From positions 1 to 36,719 of the forward strand of contig JAQUPB010000012.1 in assembly GCA_029004185.1 (NCBI GenBank): a stretch of DNA of 36,719 nucleotides, written 5' to 3'. The stretch comes from Bacteroidales bacterium (GTDB taxonomy: Bacteria; Bacteroidota; Bacteroidia; Bacteroidales; JAHJDW01). Positions within the stretch are counted from its first letter, which is position 1, and each line of letters starts with the position of its first letter. Shown one piece after another: positions 1 through 7,976 of the stretch. The notes under the pieces are model-generated. The model did no database searches. It was not told the DNA's origin and saw only the letters and a program-made list of their open reading frames with translations. Made by a program: the position numbers and the translations under genes.

Positions 1-430
1 CTGAATTCATAGTAAGGCTTCCTGTTATTGCCATGGTTTCAGCTTGAGAAAAGCTTATAGAACCATTAACTGTAACACCACCGTTAAAAGATTTTGTACC
101 CGAAGTACTTGAAAATGCCAATGTGCCGTCAATAGTTGCAGCTCCTGTAAGAGTCAAAGTAATTCCGCCTAAAGTAGAAGTACCCGAGCCGACAGATAAT
201 GTAGTGCTGACAGTAACAACTCCAATTGCCGAACCGTCAATACTGGAACCGGAATTCATAGTAAGGCTTCCGGTTATTGCCATAGTTTCAATAGCTGTAA
301 AATTTACAGAACCATTAACGGTAACTGCACTGTTAAATGCTTTTGTGCCTGTGCCGCTTGAAATTGTCAATGTGCCGTCAACAGTTGTTGTTCCAGAAAC
401 GGTAATGCTAAAACCTGCTAAAGTCAATGT
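1..430 (-). repeat. 249-bp in-frame tandem repeat inside the adhesin-like gene
   Basis: The block beginning GAATTCATAGTAAGGCTTCC (plus strand) at 3 recurs at 252, a period of 249 bp or 83 residues. Neighbouring phrases also recur at the protein level (ETMAITGSLTMNS, and VNGSVNF / VNGSISF). The repeat probably continues beyond the left edge. Confidence 0.75.
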
Positions 431-943
431 AGCATTACTTTTAACAGTAAGGTTGGTACAAAAAGAATTTATGTTCAACGTAACTGTATTTGAAGTTGTG
501 CCGTCACCAATCATAACATTAGGTGCGGTCCCCGTAGGTGTCATGGCAGTTAGGTTAGTGGTACCGGTTAATTTAATTGTTCCTGGACCGTTTACTCCAT
601 TTGTTGTTGTACCGCTATTTGTGAGTGTTCCTGATACAGTGAGTGTGAAGCCGTTATTTATCACTACTTTAGAAGTTGTTGTAGTAAGGTTAAGGTTGGT
701 TATTGAGCCGTCGCCACCAACAGTAAGAGTAATCCCTGTGCAAACCTGAATTTCATCACCTGAGCCGGGATTACAAGAAGATAAAGCGGTAGGGCAACTG
801 GTAATTGAAAATATAGCTGCAGTTGCAGTACCAGGTATCCACGTACCTGAAGTTCTGGCATAGTAAATTGTGGCAAATAGATTATTGATTCCAATAAATG
901 AAATAAATAGGCAAGACAATATGTAAATCAACCTAATTCTCAT
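1..943 (-). CDS. Large secreted repeat protein, N-terminus only (runs off the left edge)
   Basis: An open frame on the minus strand runs from ATG at 943 to the window edge without a stop (about 314 codons). It starts with a signal peptide (MRIRLIYILSCLFISFIG, then INNLFA). A short region with Cys residues (ITSCPTALSSC) follows, and then a long Thr/Ser/Gly/Val-rich stretch with repeated phrases such as TVNGS, MAITGSLTMNS and TIDGTL. This composition is typical of beta-helix or beta-solenoid adhesin-like surface proteins of Bacteroidota, which usually end in a T9SS sorting domain. That end lies outside the window, so T9SS export is inferred. A good Bacteroidota promoter lies about 30 bp upstream. 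The Val/Pro-rich reading on the opposite strand is a by-product of this repetitive Thr/Asn-rich sequence. The exact function is unknown. Confidence 0.8.
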   Translation of the reverse strand, partial: MRIRLIYILSCLFISFIGINNLFATIYYARTSGTWIPGTATAAIFSITSCPTALSSCNPGSGDEIQVCTGITLTVGGDGSITNLNLTTTTSKVVINNGFTLTVSGTLTNSGTTTNGVNGPGTIKLTGTTNLTAMTPTGTAPNVMIGDGTTSNTVTLNINSFCTNLTVKSNATLTLAGFSITVSGTTTVDGTLTISSGTGTKAFNSAVTVNGSVNFTAIETMAITGSLTMNSGSSIDGSAIGVVTVSTTLSVGSGTSTLGGITLTLTGAATIDGTLAFSSTSGTKSFNGGVTVNGSISFSQAETMAITGSLTMNS

Positions 944-1309
944 TTGTTACATATAATAAACTATATATTAATATCAAATATAAGTAATAAAAAGATGAAA
1001 GTCAAGTTATTTTAGATTAATTTGATAATTAATTATATTAACAAAACAAATTTACTTATAATAATTGCAAAAGTCGAATAAATACCATAGACATTTTATA
1101 ACAAGAGCATAGACATTTTTAGACAACATTAAATTTATTATAATAGGGCGGAGAGTATAAAGTATAAAGCATGGGCGTGGAGTTTGGGGTAGGGATTGCC
1201 GGTTTTTTGCAGCTTATTGCCAGTGCTTTAAGTGAATTTCTGGAATTTTTAAGAAGTAAGAAGTACAAGGTAAAAACTCAAGAAATAAATTACTGATGAC
1301 AAACTATTT
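944..1309. other. 366-bp spacer with no convincing gene
   Basis: This spacer holds the promoter above, a 12-nt direct repeat (CATAGACATTTT at 1086 and 1109) and two short heptamer tracts. The first, at 1154-1195, begins AGTATAA AGTATAA. The second, at 1252-1272, reads AGAAGTA AGAAGTA CAAGGTA. A 41-codon frame at 1171-1296 is open but lies across the repeat tracts, so it is not called. Confidence 0.6.
975..1005 (-). promoter_or_regulatory. Bacteroidota housekeeping promoter for the adhesin-like gene
   Basis: Read on the minus strand, TTG (1005-1003) is followed after 20 nt by TATATTTG (982-975). This matches the Bacteroidota consensus TTG...TAnnTTTG with ideal spacing. The expected leader before ATG at 943 is about 25-30 nt. 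Confidence 0.75.
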
Positions 1310-2152
1310 CTAAACTTTAAACTCCACAAGCTTCTCACTTATTTCCCATAGTTTTTCGGCAATTTCGGGATTGCATGATTCTGCAGATGATTTTCTTACT
1401 TTTTTCTTAATGAAATATTCACCCGTTACAGATTCAACTTCAGTAGATGATGCCAAATAAATTGAGGTTTCTGCTCCTTTTTCGGGACTTAATAGAAAAT
1501 ATTTAAGAGAACTCCATGCAAATTTGTAAAATCCTTTTAGGTCCCTGTTGAAATTTGTATTTACACCTCCGGGATGAACCGAATTTACTGTTACTCCTGT
1601 GCCTTTGAGTTTTTCGGCAAGTTTTTTTGTGAATAAAATATTTGCGAGTTTTGCCTGTCCGTATGATTTCGTTGAAGTGTATTTCTTTTCAAGCATTAAA
1701 TCATCAAAATCCATGTGTCCTAAAATGTGGGCAACCGAACTTACATTTATTATTCGTGATGATTTGCTTGATTTTATTACATCGAGCAATAAACCGGTGA
1801 GCAGAAAGTGTGCAAGATGACAAACTGCAAAAGTCTTTTCAAAACCATCTATTGTTTTTTCTTTTGTGCTTAAAATCATTCCTGCATTGTTTATCAAAAC
1901 ATCAAGACGGTTGTATTTACTTTTGAATTCAGCGGCAAGCTGCCGTACCGATGCAAGAGAAGATAAATCGCAAATCAGGTATTCCACATTCGGATTTTTA
2001 CTTTCCGATTTTATTTCTTCAACGGTTTTTATTGCTTTATTTTTGTCGCGTGCAACCAAAACTATTGTCGCCTGCATTTTTGCCAGTGCCATTGCCGTAG
2101 CCCTGCCAATGCCCGATGTTGCGCCTGTTATTAAAATGATTCTATCTTTCAT
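1310..2152 (-). CDS. Short-chain dehydrogenase/reductase, retinol-dehydrogenase/WWOX-like
   Basis: This 280-residue protein is a cytoplasmic NAD(P)-dependent oxidoreductase of the SDR superfamily. Visible motifs are the dinucleotide loop TGATSGIG (residues 9-16), NNAG (88-91), a catalytic Ser in NVSSV (138/139) and YGQAK with Tyr164 and Lys168. The sequence GFEKTFAVCHLAHFLLTGLLL resembles the retinol-dehydrogenase-like branch, which usually reads VNHLGHFLLT. The fourth catalytic residue, an Asn at that position in most relatives, is Cys111 here. The substrate cannot be told from sequence. The gene lies 143 bp downstream of the metacaspase-like gene on the same strand, with a heptamer repeat tract in the gap, so co-transcription is uncertain. 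Confidence 0.85.
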   Translation of the reverse strand: MKDRIILITGATSGIGRATAMALAKMQATIVLVARDKNKAIKTVEEIKSESKNPNVEYLICDLSSLASVRQLAAEFKSKYNRLDVLINNAGMILSTKEKTIDGFEKTFAVCHLAHFLLTGLLLDVIKSSKSSRIINVSSVAHILGHMDFDDLMLEKKYTSTKSYGQAKLANILFTKKLAEKLKGTGVTVNSVHPGGVNTNFNRDLKGFYKFAWSSLKYFLLSPEKGAETSIYLASSTEVESVTGEYFIKKKVRKSSAESCNPEIAEKLWEISEKLVEFKV

Positions 2153-2213
2153 TTATATGATTTTGCTTTTAAATTATTGTTAGGGTTTATTATGCTTTTT
2201 TGCATTAAATAAA

Positions 2214-2295
2214 TAAGTAGTCAGTAGTCAGTATTCAGTAGTCGGTGTTGAATTTGTCTTACATCGAACTTCCGTCTTCGGTCTCCCGTCTTTTT
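2214..2295. repeat. Heptamer tandem tracts between the metacaspase-like and SDR genes
   Basis: Two tracts keep a 7-nt register. At 2214-2248 the units are TAAGTAG TCAGTAG, then TCAGTAT TCAGTAG, then TCGGTGT. At 2269-2296 they are CTTCCGT CTTCGGT, then CTCCCGT CTTTTTT. The second tract abuts the stop codon of the metacaspase-like gene. Confidence 0.75.
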
Positions 2296-3132
2296 TTAAT
2301 TAACCGAATAAAATTCTTTCACCTGACATACGTCCATAAACCCTTTGTTTTTAACTTCCTTGCTTCCTTCAAGTTGCGGGTTTTGATTAAAATCGTTTGC
2401 ATCCATTTCTTTGTTAACGTTTTTCACAACTTTAACAAGCGATTCCGACAATCCGTTTGATTTTTTCAATTCTTTCAGAAGGAAATATGTCAATGCTCCG
2501 TTTGCCCTGTTGTTGAATGTCGCATCGGCAGAAGTCTGGTTTGACTGGCATCCGGAAATAAGCGCAACATTAAGCTTGCTTGCTGTTTTTGCTAAACCGT
2601 CTGCTGTAATTTTTGTCTGACCTTTAAAAGTTTGTATCCTCCAGTCCATGTCTGCAGGAGGCAGCATTGTTTTGTCGGTGAAGTTTGTTTTCGGAAAATC
2701 TTTGCTCAAATCACCGGAGTGACACGAATCGGAAATCCAGATGAATTCAACGCCTTTGGGAACAGTGGAAAATATTTTTGCAAATTCTTTATCTCTTATC
2801 ATGTGTTTATCTGTCCAGTCGAAATCAACGGGACAAATAACTTCATCCTTTCCGTCAATTTCGCCTTTTTTATCTCTTGTGGCAACCTGTGCGCCGTGTC
2901 CGCTGTAATGAAATAAAACCCTGTCGCCTTTTTTTAGTCCTGTTACAAGCCATTTCAGGCGGGCCAGAATTTCTTTTGTTGTTGCACGCGTATCGGTAAG
3001 CAATCGTATTTCCTGCATTTTGAATTTGCAGTTTTTAACAAGAAAATTTGCCATGTCTGTAATGTCGTTTACGCAGCCGCTGAGCGGTGCACCGGGATAT
3101 TTGTTAATCCCTATTAATAATGCTCTGTTCAT
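2296..3132 (-). CDS. Metacaspase-like cysteine peptidase (family C14)
   Basis: This 278-residue protein is a standalone caspase-fold domain. It opens with RALLIGINKYPGAPLSGCVND, the typical first strand and P1-pocket region of type I metacaspases and prokaryotic caspase homologues. The catalytic His79 sits in FHYSGHGAQ and the catalytic Cys137 in ISDSCHSGD. An acidic stretch (GEIDGKDEVICPVDFDW) follows the His strand, as in relatives. QNPQLEGS near the C-terminus also fits the family. No signal peptide or partner domain is visible, so it is predicted to be cytoplasmic and Arg/Lys-specific, by family analogy. It lies 35 bp after a DUF3857-like gene and after a PAP2 gene, probably in one transcript. 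Whether it acts in stress, cell death or protein processing is unknown. Confidence 0.88.
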   Translation of the reverse strand: MNRALLIGINKYPGAPLSGCVNDITDMANFLVKNCKFKMQEIRLLTDTRATTKEILARLKWLVTGLKKGDRVLFHYSGHGAQVATRDKKGEIDGKDEVICPVDFDWTDKHMIRDKEFAKIFSTVPKGVEFIWISDSCHSGDLSKDFPKTNFTDKTMLPPADMDWRIQTFKGQTKITADGLAKTASKLNVALISGCQSNQTSADATFNNRANGALTYFLLKELKKSNGLSESLVKVVKNVNKEMDANDFNQNPQLEGSKEVKNKGFMDVCQVKEFYSVN

Positions 3133-3167
3133 GTTTATTTATGTTTTAACGGTTTAAATATATTTGT

Positions 3168-5300
3168 TTAATTTAATGTTTTAAATTTTATGCAACTATT
3201 ATTTAACTTATCAATATTATTAAAAATTGATTTCACTAAATTGATTTTATTTGGTAATACAACTTCTGCTTTTGTTGCAAAATAGCTTGATATTTTAATA
3301 TTGTTAGAATCAATTTTTTCAGCTTCAATAATTAAATCCCCATATTCATTTGAAATGTTTATCATCGAAGGCATACTGTATATTTCTACGTTTTTATTAA
3401 AATTTACCATATAAACATAAGTGTCAATTCCCAGAAAATCGGAATAGAAACTTTGTTGCCTGTTTGAAGTGTCAATGTTTTTGTAAATTATATGATTAAA
3501 CCATTTTTTTAAACTCAGCAAACAAGTATCTCCGTTTTTTTTAATTAAGCTATCACAAGAATACTGTACATTTATTTCTGATTTAAAAGGAAAACCTCTT
3601 TCAACGATTTTCACTTCATTTTTATTTACTTTAACATAATTATTTAAATCGTATATTTTTTTATTATAAAGTTCATTAATAGTTTGGTCTTTATAATTGT
3701 ATAAATAAACACCACGAATTAAGGTTGAATATTGTCCTTTTAAAATAATTCTGCCATTGAATGTTGTTGATTTTTTATCAATATCAACATTAACCATAAC
3801 ATTGTTTTTTCTCTCATTATCAAGAAGCGAACTCGTTGGCGTTATTACATACCTGAAAGTTTCTTTAATAGAATCCTTATAATAATTATAATCATCTTGC
3901 CATACTAATCTTGTTTTTACATTTTCAAAGTAGAATGGCAGTTCGGAAACATAATAACCGAATCTTGATTTTTTAGGATATATGAAGCTAATTCTTCCGG
4001 TTTTTGTTACAGGACATAATAAGAAATCGCTATCAAACATAGGTGCAACAAAATCACTTGAGATTTCTCCAAAACGTTTGTCAACCAAATATGCACTATA
4101 CGGACCAAGACCTAATTTAAACAATATTGCAACATAAAGATTATATCTGCTTATATCGCGTAACGTATTGTTTGAAGTATATTCACCTAAATTTTCTTGA
4201 GCCACATCTTCTTTAAGAAAATAATTTTTATCATTATTATATGTGAAGTTGTCAACTATTGAAGAATTCAATTTTGTAAATTTTATTAATCCGGTACTAT
4301 CGTTTTTTATATCGCTTGTTTCTTTATCAATAAATTCATAAATACCTAAAAACTGTTTGGTAACTACGCCATTATTTATCCCTTGTAGTATTGGAAGAAA
4401 TCTTCGTTCCCTATATGATGCTGCAAGTACATATAAAGGCATATTTCTTTCAATAAATGAGTTCGGAATAGTATAATGTAATTCATCAGGTATTATAGTT
4501 ATCAAAAGATATGGAAGCGACAAATAAGGGCGACTTCCTTCTTCATTTATACATCCGGATAAATTATTTCTATGCCATTTGTATATTTTTTCTTTATCGG
4601 TATCAATAATACTGTCCGGCTTCGCATTATTAAAATCAAAAATATTCGCTATCATTCCTTTTTCAACAGATATTTTTAAATCGAACTTTTCTTTTTCAAA
4701 TATGCTGTTAAAAAATAATCTGAAAGAAGTCAGCTTGTCAATATTTCCCGTATAATGAAAAATAATATTAACTATATTTTCTGCGTTTCCGTTATACGGT
4801 ATAAGAATATTATAATTGATTTCCAGAATATCGCCTATTTTAATATTATCTATATTGTAAATGGATTGTTCAAGATTCCCAAAATATCCATCTATTCCAA
4901 CACTAATAATTTTTTTGGTTTCTTGTTTTATGTTTGCTTTTTTGGGCAAACTATTTTCATTGATAATGGTTGCATCAAAATTGCCAACCTTGAAATTTGA
5001 TATAAAAAAACCAGAATTTCTGATTTCCGAATTATGGTAAATGTAGGTTTGGTCAAAAGGTTCGGGTAAAGTAATTTTGGAAAACGCCTTTAATCCTGCT
5101 GAATCTAATATTTTAACTTTTATTTTTTTACTTAAAAGTATATTGATAAAAAATTCCCTTTTTCCAACTAATTTTATGTTATAATCTTCTTGCAAAATTG
5201 TAGAGCCCTTGCTATTACTTCTAAATTGTGCTGTTGTATAACTATTAAAAATGAAGAAAGATAAACCAAAAGTACATGTTACTGATATTAATTTATTCAT
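3168..5300 (-). CDS. Secreted DUF3857-like protein with degenerate transglutaminase-like region
   Basis: This 710-residue protein has a signal peptide (MNKLISVTCTFGLSFFIFNSYTTAQ), so it is periplasmic or surface-exposed. Residues about 40-215 resemble the beta-rich DUF3857 domain: an opening strand pair, KVKILDSAGLKAFSKITLPEPF, and DNIKIGDILEINYNI. The stretch NLYVAILFKLGLGPYSAYLV, followed by VAPMFDSDFLLCPV, sits where DUF3857 proteins carry a transglutaminase-like core (usually DCKDKANLL and FNHVI). The Cys and His positions are not kept here (RDISRYNLY and FDSDFLL). It overlaps the upstream PAP2 gene by 8 bp, indicating translational coupling, and the metacaspase-like gene follows. It may be a binding or structural protein. 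The family assignment is moderate because it rests on pattern recognition only. Confidence 0.6.
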   Translation of the reverse strand: MNKLISVTCTFGLSFFIFNSYTTAQFRSNSKGSTILQEDYNIKLVGKREFFINILLSKKIKVKILDSAGLKAFSKITLPEPFDQTYIYHNSEIRNSGFFISNFKVGNFDATIINENSLPKKANIKQETKKIISVGIDGYFGNLEQSIYNIDNIKIGDILEINYNILIPYNGNAENIVNIIFHYTGNIDKLTSFRLFFNSIFEKEKFDLKISVEKGMIANIFDFNNAKPDSIIDTDKEKIYKWHRNNLSGCINEEGSRPYLSLPYLLITIIPDELHYTIPNSFIERNMPLYVLAASYRERRFLPILQGINNGVVTKQFLGIYEFIDKETSDIKNDSTGLIKFTKLNSSIVDNFTYNNDKNYFLKEDVAQENLGEYTSNNTLRDISRYNLYVAILFKLGLGPYSAYLVDKRFGEISSDFVAPMFDSDFLLCPVTKTGRISFIYPKKSRFGYYVSELPFYFENVKTRLVWQDDYNYYKDSIKETFRYVITPTSSLLDNERKNNVMVNVDIDKKSTTFNGRIILKGQYSTLIRGVYLYNYKDQTINELYNKKIYDLNNYVKVNKNEVKIVERGFPFKSEINVQYSCDSLIKKNGDTCLLSLKKWFNHIIYKNIDTSNRQQSFYSDFLGIDTYVYMVNFNKNVEIYSMPSMINISNEYGDLIIEAEKIDSNNIKISSYFATKAEVVLPNKINLVKSIFNNIDKLNNSCIKFKTLN

Positions 5301-5877
5301 AAACTTGTTTTAAAAAAATCTTTTTTATTGATATAATATAAATTTTGAAAAATATCAAAGCCAAGCAGCTTCCGAAAATTGCACCGCATACAACATCACC
5401 GAAATAATGTACGCCGAGATAAATCCTGCTGTATGAAACAATGCATGCCCATATAATTATGGAAGGAGTAATCCATTTGAAATTTTGTTTTAAAAGTTTT
5501 ATAGCAAAAATTGAAATTGCGAAAATATTTGAAGCATGCGATGAGATGAAGCCATATTCGCCTCCGCAATAATTTTTCACAATATGAATTCCGAAAGAAT
5601 TTTCATGACAAGGGCGTAATCTTTTTACTGTGTCTTTGATAAAACAAGAGGTCTGGTCGCTGATAATTATTAAAATTAAGATGCAGAATAAAATAAGATA
5701 TGTTTTTTTCTTTTCGGTTTTTATGATAATATATAAAAGGAACAAATACAAAGGAATCCAGATGAACCTGTCGCTTAGCCAATACATCACAAAATCAAAA
5801 AAAACACTGTGTAAACTGTTTAGGAATAAAGTTATTGTGGTGTCAATGCTGTTTAGTATTTCGATAATTTTAATCAT
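5293..5877 (-). CDS. PAP2-family membrane phosphatase
   Basis: This 194-residue integral membrane protein has about five to six hydrophobic segments. The three PAP2 signature motifs are present: KDTVKRLRP, the SSHASN motif (family PSGH; the catalytic His is kept, the Gly is not) and SRIYLGVHYFGDV. Members remove phosphate from lipid pyrophosphates or phosphatidic acid, for example undecaprenyl pyrophosphate recycling or lipid A dephosphorylation; which one applies cannot be read from the sequence. It is the first gene of a minus-strand group with the DUF3857-like and metacaspase-like genes. The start ATG at 5877 lies at the end of a TAATGAC/TAATGAT heptamer tract, so the start-codon region itself is built of repeat units. 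Confidence 0.85.
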   Translation of the reverse strand: MIKIIEILNSIDTTITLFLNSLHSVFFDFVMYWLSDRFIWIPLYLFLLYIIIKTEKKKTYLILFCILILIIISDQTSCFIKDTVKRLRPCHENSFGIHIVKNYCGGEYGFISSHASNIFAISIFAIKLLKQNFKWITPSIIIWACIVSYSRIYLGVHYFGDVVCGAIFGSCLALIFFKIYIISIKKIFLKQVYE

Positions 5878-6048
5878 TAGTCATTAAGTCATTTGTCACT
5901 AGTAAAGGAATCTCGCAGAGTACCGCTGAGTTATTCGCATAGTTTCGCAGAATAATGAATTATTTAAACTTCGGGGTTCGATGTTCGTTATTCGATGTTC
6001 GATATTTTTTCTTTTTTCTCGTGGCTCGCAGCTCATAACTCTATACTT
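5876..6048. repeat. Heptamer tracts in the obg/PAP2 spacer
   Basis: The spacer is largely built of short tandem units with a period near 7. The sequence TTAGTCATTAAGTCATTTGT lies at 5877-5896. GTTCGAT GTTCGTT, then ATTCGAT GTTCGAT, lie at 5976-6003. GCTCGCA GCTCATA follows near 6024. A looser CGCAGAG-type stretch lies at 5913-5953. Confidence 0.7.
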
Positions 6049-6060
6049 TTTTATTATTTA

Positions 6061-7050
6061 TTAACTATTCAATTCTCTCCACAAAACATCTTTCAGTTCC
6101 ATAAGTCCCGAACCGGTGTGCGAAGAAATAAAAATAAAAGGAATTTTAGGTATATTTTTTTTGATTTTTTTTATTTCATTTTCAGGCATGAGATCCGATT
6201 TGGAAATTGCAAGTATTATTTTCTTATCGAGAAGTTCCGGATTGTATGTTTTTAGTTCATTCAATAAAATTTCATATTCTTTTTTTATGTTTTTTGAATT
6301 TATGGGAATAATAAATAGAAGAAGGGAATTTCTTTCTATATGGCGAAGGAATCGCAGTCCAAGTCCTTTGCCCTCGCTTGCTCCCTCAATTATGCCCGGA
6401 ATGTCAGCCATCACAAATGACCTGTGTTCGCGGTAAGCAACAACTCCCAGATTTGGGACAAGTGTGGTGAAAGGATAATCTGCAATTTCGGGTTTTGCCG
6501 CCGACACTACAGAGAGCAAAGTTGATTTCCCGGCATTCGGAAATCCAACCAGACCGACATCAGCCAGTAATTTCAATTCGAATATTTTCCATCCTTCGGT
6601 TCCCTGTTCTCCCGGTTGTGCAAATCTCGGAGTTTGATGAGTTGATGTTTTGAAATGATGATTTCCCATGCCTCCTCTGCCGCCGGACATCATGACTTTT
6701 ACTTCTCCGTCTTCGGTAATTTCAAGTTCCGTTTCTTTTGTTTCGAAGTTTTTAATTATTGTGCCAAGTGGAACTTCGATAAGGGCGTCATTGCCATCGG
6801 CACCTGTACATAAATTACTGCTTCCTTTTTCTCCGTCTTTTGCAATTATGTGTTTTGTGTATTTCAGGTGAAGAAGAGTCCATAATTGCTTATTGCCTTT
6901 GATTACGACATGCCCGCCTCTGCCGCCATTGCCACCATCGGGACCGCCTCTTGGTTTTGACTTTTCATGACGCAAATGAACAGAACCTGCTCCGCCTTTT
7001 CCTGATTTGCAGAAAATTTTTACGTAATCAATGAAATTGGATTCACCCAT
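6061..7050 (-). CDS. obg: Obg-family GTPase (CgtA)
   Basis: This 329-residue protein is a conserved GTPase that binds the large ribosomal subunit and links ribosome assembly to growth. The glycine-rich OBG fold fills about residues 1-158 ([40 protein letters not shown]). The G domain follows: G1 GFPNAGKST, switch I with YPFTT, G3 DIPGIIEGA and G4 SKSD. No C-terminal OCT domain is present, as is usual in Bacteroidota. It follows hpt and adk on the same strand, an arrangement common in Bacteroidota. The leader directly before ATG consists of AAACTGA-type heptamers, so no ordinary ribosome-binding sequence is visible. Confidence 0.97.
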   Translation of the reverse strand: MGESNFIDYVKIFCKSGKGGAGSVHLRHEKSKPRGGPDGGNGGRGGHVVIKGNKQLWTLLHLKYTKHIIAKDGEKGSSNLCTGADGNDALIEVPLGTIIKNFETKETELEITEDGEVKVMMSGGRGGMGNHHFKTSTHQTPRFAQPGEQGTEGWKIFELKLLADVGLVGFPNAGKSTLLSVVSAAKPEIADYPFTTLVPNLGVVAYREHRSFVMADIPGIIEGASEGKGLGLRFLRHIERNSLLLFIIPINSKNIKKEYEILLNELKTYNPELLDKKIILAISKSDLMPENEIKKIKKNIPKIPFIFISSHTGSGLMELKDVLWRELNS

Positions 7051-7052
7051 TT

Positions 7053-7232
7053 CTCAGTTTTCAGTTTGTAGTTTTCAGTTTAAAGTTATTCTAAATTCAA
7101 AGTTTAACGCTACTATTAATTAGTGTTTGTCCATACAGTCGATAGTTTGGTTCATAATGCCATTATCATTGTTATTAGTTGTCAGTAGGTTTGTTAAGTG
7201 CGAAACTGAAAACTATAAACTGAAAACTAAAT
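7053..7232. repeat. Inverted pair of AACTGAA-type heptamer tracts in the adk/obg spacer
   Basis: At 7053-7084 the plus strand reads TCTCAGT TTTCAGT, then TTGTAGT TTTCAGT. At 7204-7232 it reads AAACTGA AAACTAT, then AAACTGA AAACTAA. The two tracts are imperfect reverse complements about 120 bp apart. The remaining spacer shows no gene. Confidence 0.75.
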
Positions 7233-7250
7233 TCGGACATTAAACTGTAT

Positions 7251-7826
7251 TTATTTTTTCAATGAATCAATTTTTTCAGAAACCTTGACAAAGATTTCGT
7301 CAATAGTGCCTACACCTTGAATCATCGAAAGTTTATTTTGTTTTTTGTAATAATCGAGCAAAGGAAAGGTTTGCTTTTTATAAACTTCTATTCTGTTTTT
7401 TATCACATCTTCCGTGTCATCTGTTCTGCCTGTTTGTTGGGCTCTGTGAAGCAAGCGTTTCATGAGAACATCTTCCGGAACATCGAGAGCAACAGTTAAT
7501 GTAATAGGGGTTTTATTGTTGTTCAGATTCTGGTCGAGTTTTTCTGCCTGCACTATTGTTCTTGGAAAACCGTCGAAAATAAACCCTTTGGCATTTTTGC
7601 TTTTTGAAACCCTGTCGAGAAGAATTTCAATTATTATTTCATCGGAAACAAGTTCTCCGCGTTCCATTATTCCCTTTACTTTTAGACCGAGCGGTGTGGC
7701 TCCTTTAACTTCAGCTCTTAAAATATCACCCGTTGATAAATGAACAAGATTGTATTTTTCAATAAGTTTTTCCGATTGTGTTCCTTTTCCTGAACCCGGA
7801 GGTCCGAATATTACAACGTTTAGCAT
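7251..7826 (-). CDS. adk: Adenylate kinase
   Basis: This 191-residue protein catalyses ATP + AMP = 2 ADP in the cytoplasm. The P-loop is GPPGSGKGTQSEKL near the N-terminus. The AMP-binding strand HLSTGDILRAEV and the motif FIFDGFPRTIVQAEKL are present. The LID is short and lacks the four-Cys zinc site (HRAQQTGRTDDTEDVIKNRI), so this is the short form usual in Bacteroidota. Its length fits that form. It sits between hpt and obg in a nucleotide/ribosome housekeeping cluster, separated from each by a spacer with inverted repeats. Confidence 0.97.
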   Translation of the reverse strand: MLNVVIFGPPGSGKGTQSEKLIEKYNLVHLSTGDILRAEVKGATPLGLKVKGIMERGELVSDEIIIEILLDRVSKSKNAKGFIFDGFPRTIVQAEKLDQNLNNNKTPITLTVALDVPEDVLMKRLLHRAQQTGRTDDTEDVIKNRIEVYKKQTFPLLDYYKKQNKLSMIQGVGTIDEIFVKVSEKIDSLKK

Positions 7827-7900
7827 GGTTTTTTATTTTTTTGGTTATTAATAAATTCTATTTTTCGGGTTAAAAGTAATATATTAATTTTAAAAATATG

Positions 7901-7952
7901 CCACAGATTCACAGATTTATTTTTTTGTTTTTGATAATCTGTGAATCTGTGG
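7901..7952. terminator. Perfect 17-bp inverted repeat between hpt and adk
   Basis: Arms CCACAGATTCACAGATT (7901-7917) and AATCTGTGAATCTGTGG (7936-7952) are exact reverse complements around an 18-nt T-rich loop. Each arm is built of 8-nt units (CACAGATT). It may act as a terminator or processing hairpin after hpt. There is no clear T-tail on the minus strand, so the role is inferred. Confidence 0.6.
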
Positions 7953-7976
7953 CTGATTTTCGACTTAATATCAACA

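Noticed and set aside
123..749. A long Val/Pro-rich open frame on the plus strand
   Set aside because: It is the antisense reading of the Thr/Asn/Gly-rich repeat gene on the minus strand, which has a signal peptide, a consensus promoter and a continuous frame to the edge.
1171..1296. A 41-codon frame starting MGVEFGVGIAGFLQL
   Set aside because: It starts and ends within heptamer tracts, has no promoter, and I recognise no relative. It is probably a chance frame.
2296..5877. Calling the metacaspase group a defence system
   Set aside because: No sensor, nucleotide-signalling or effector partner is seen. The caspase fold alone does not establish defence.
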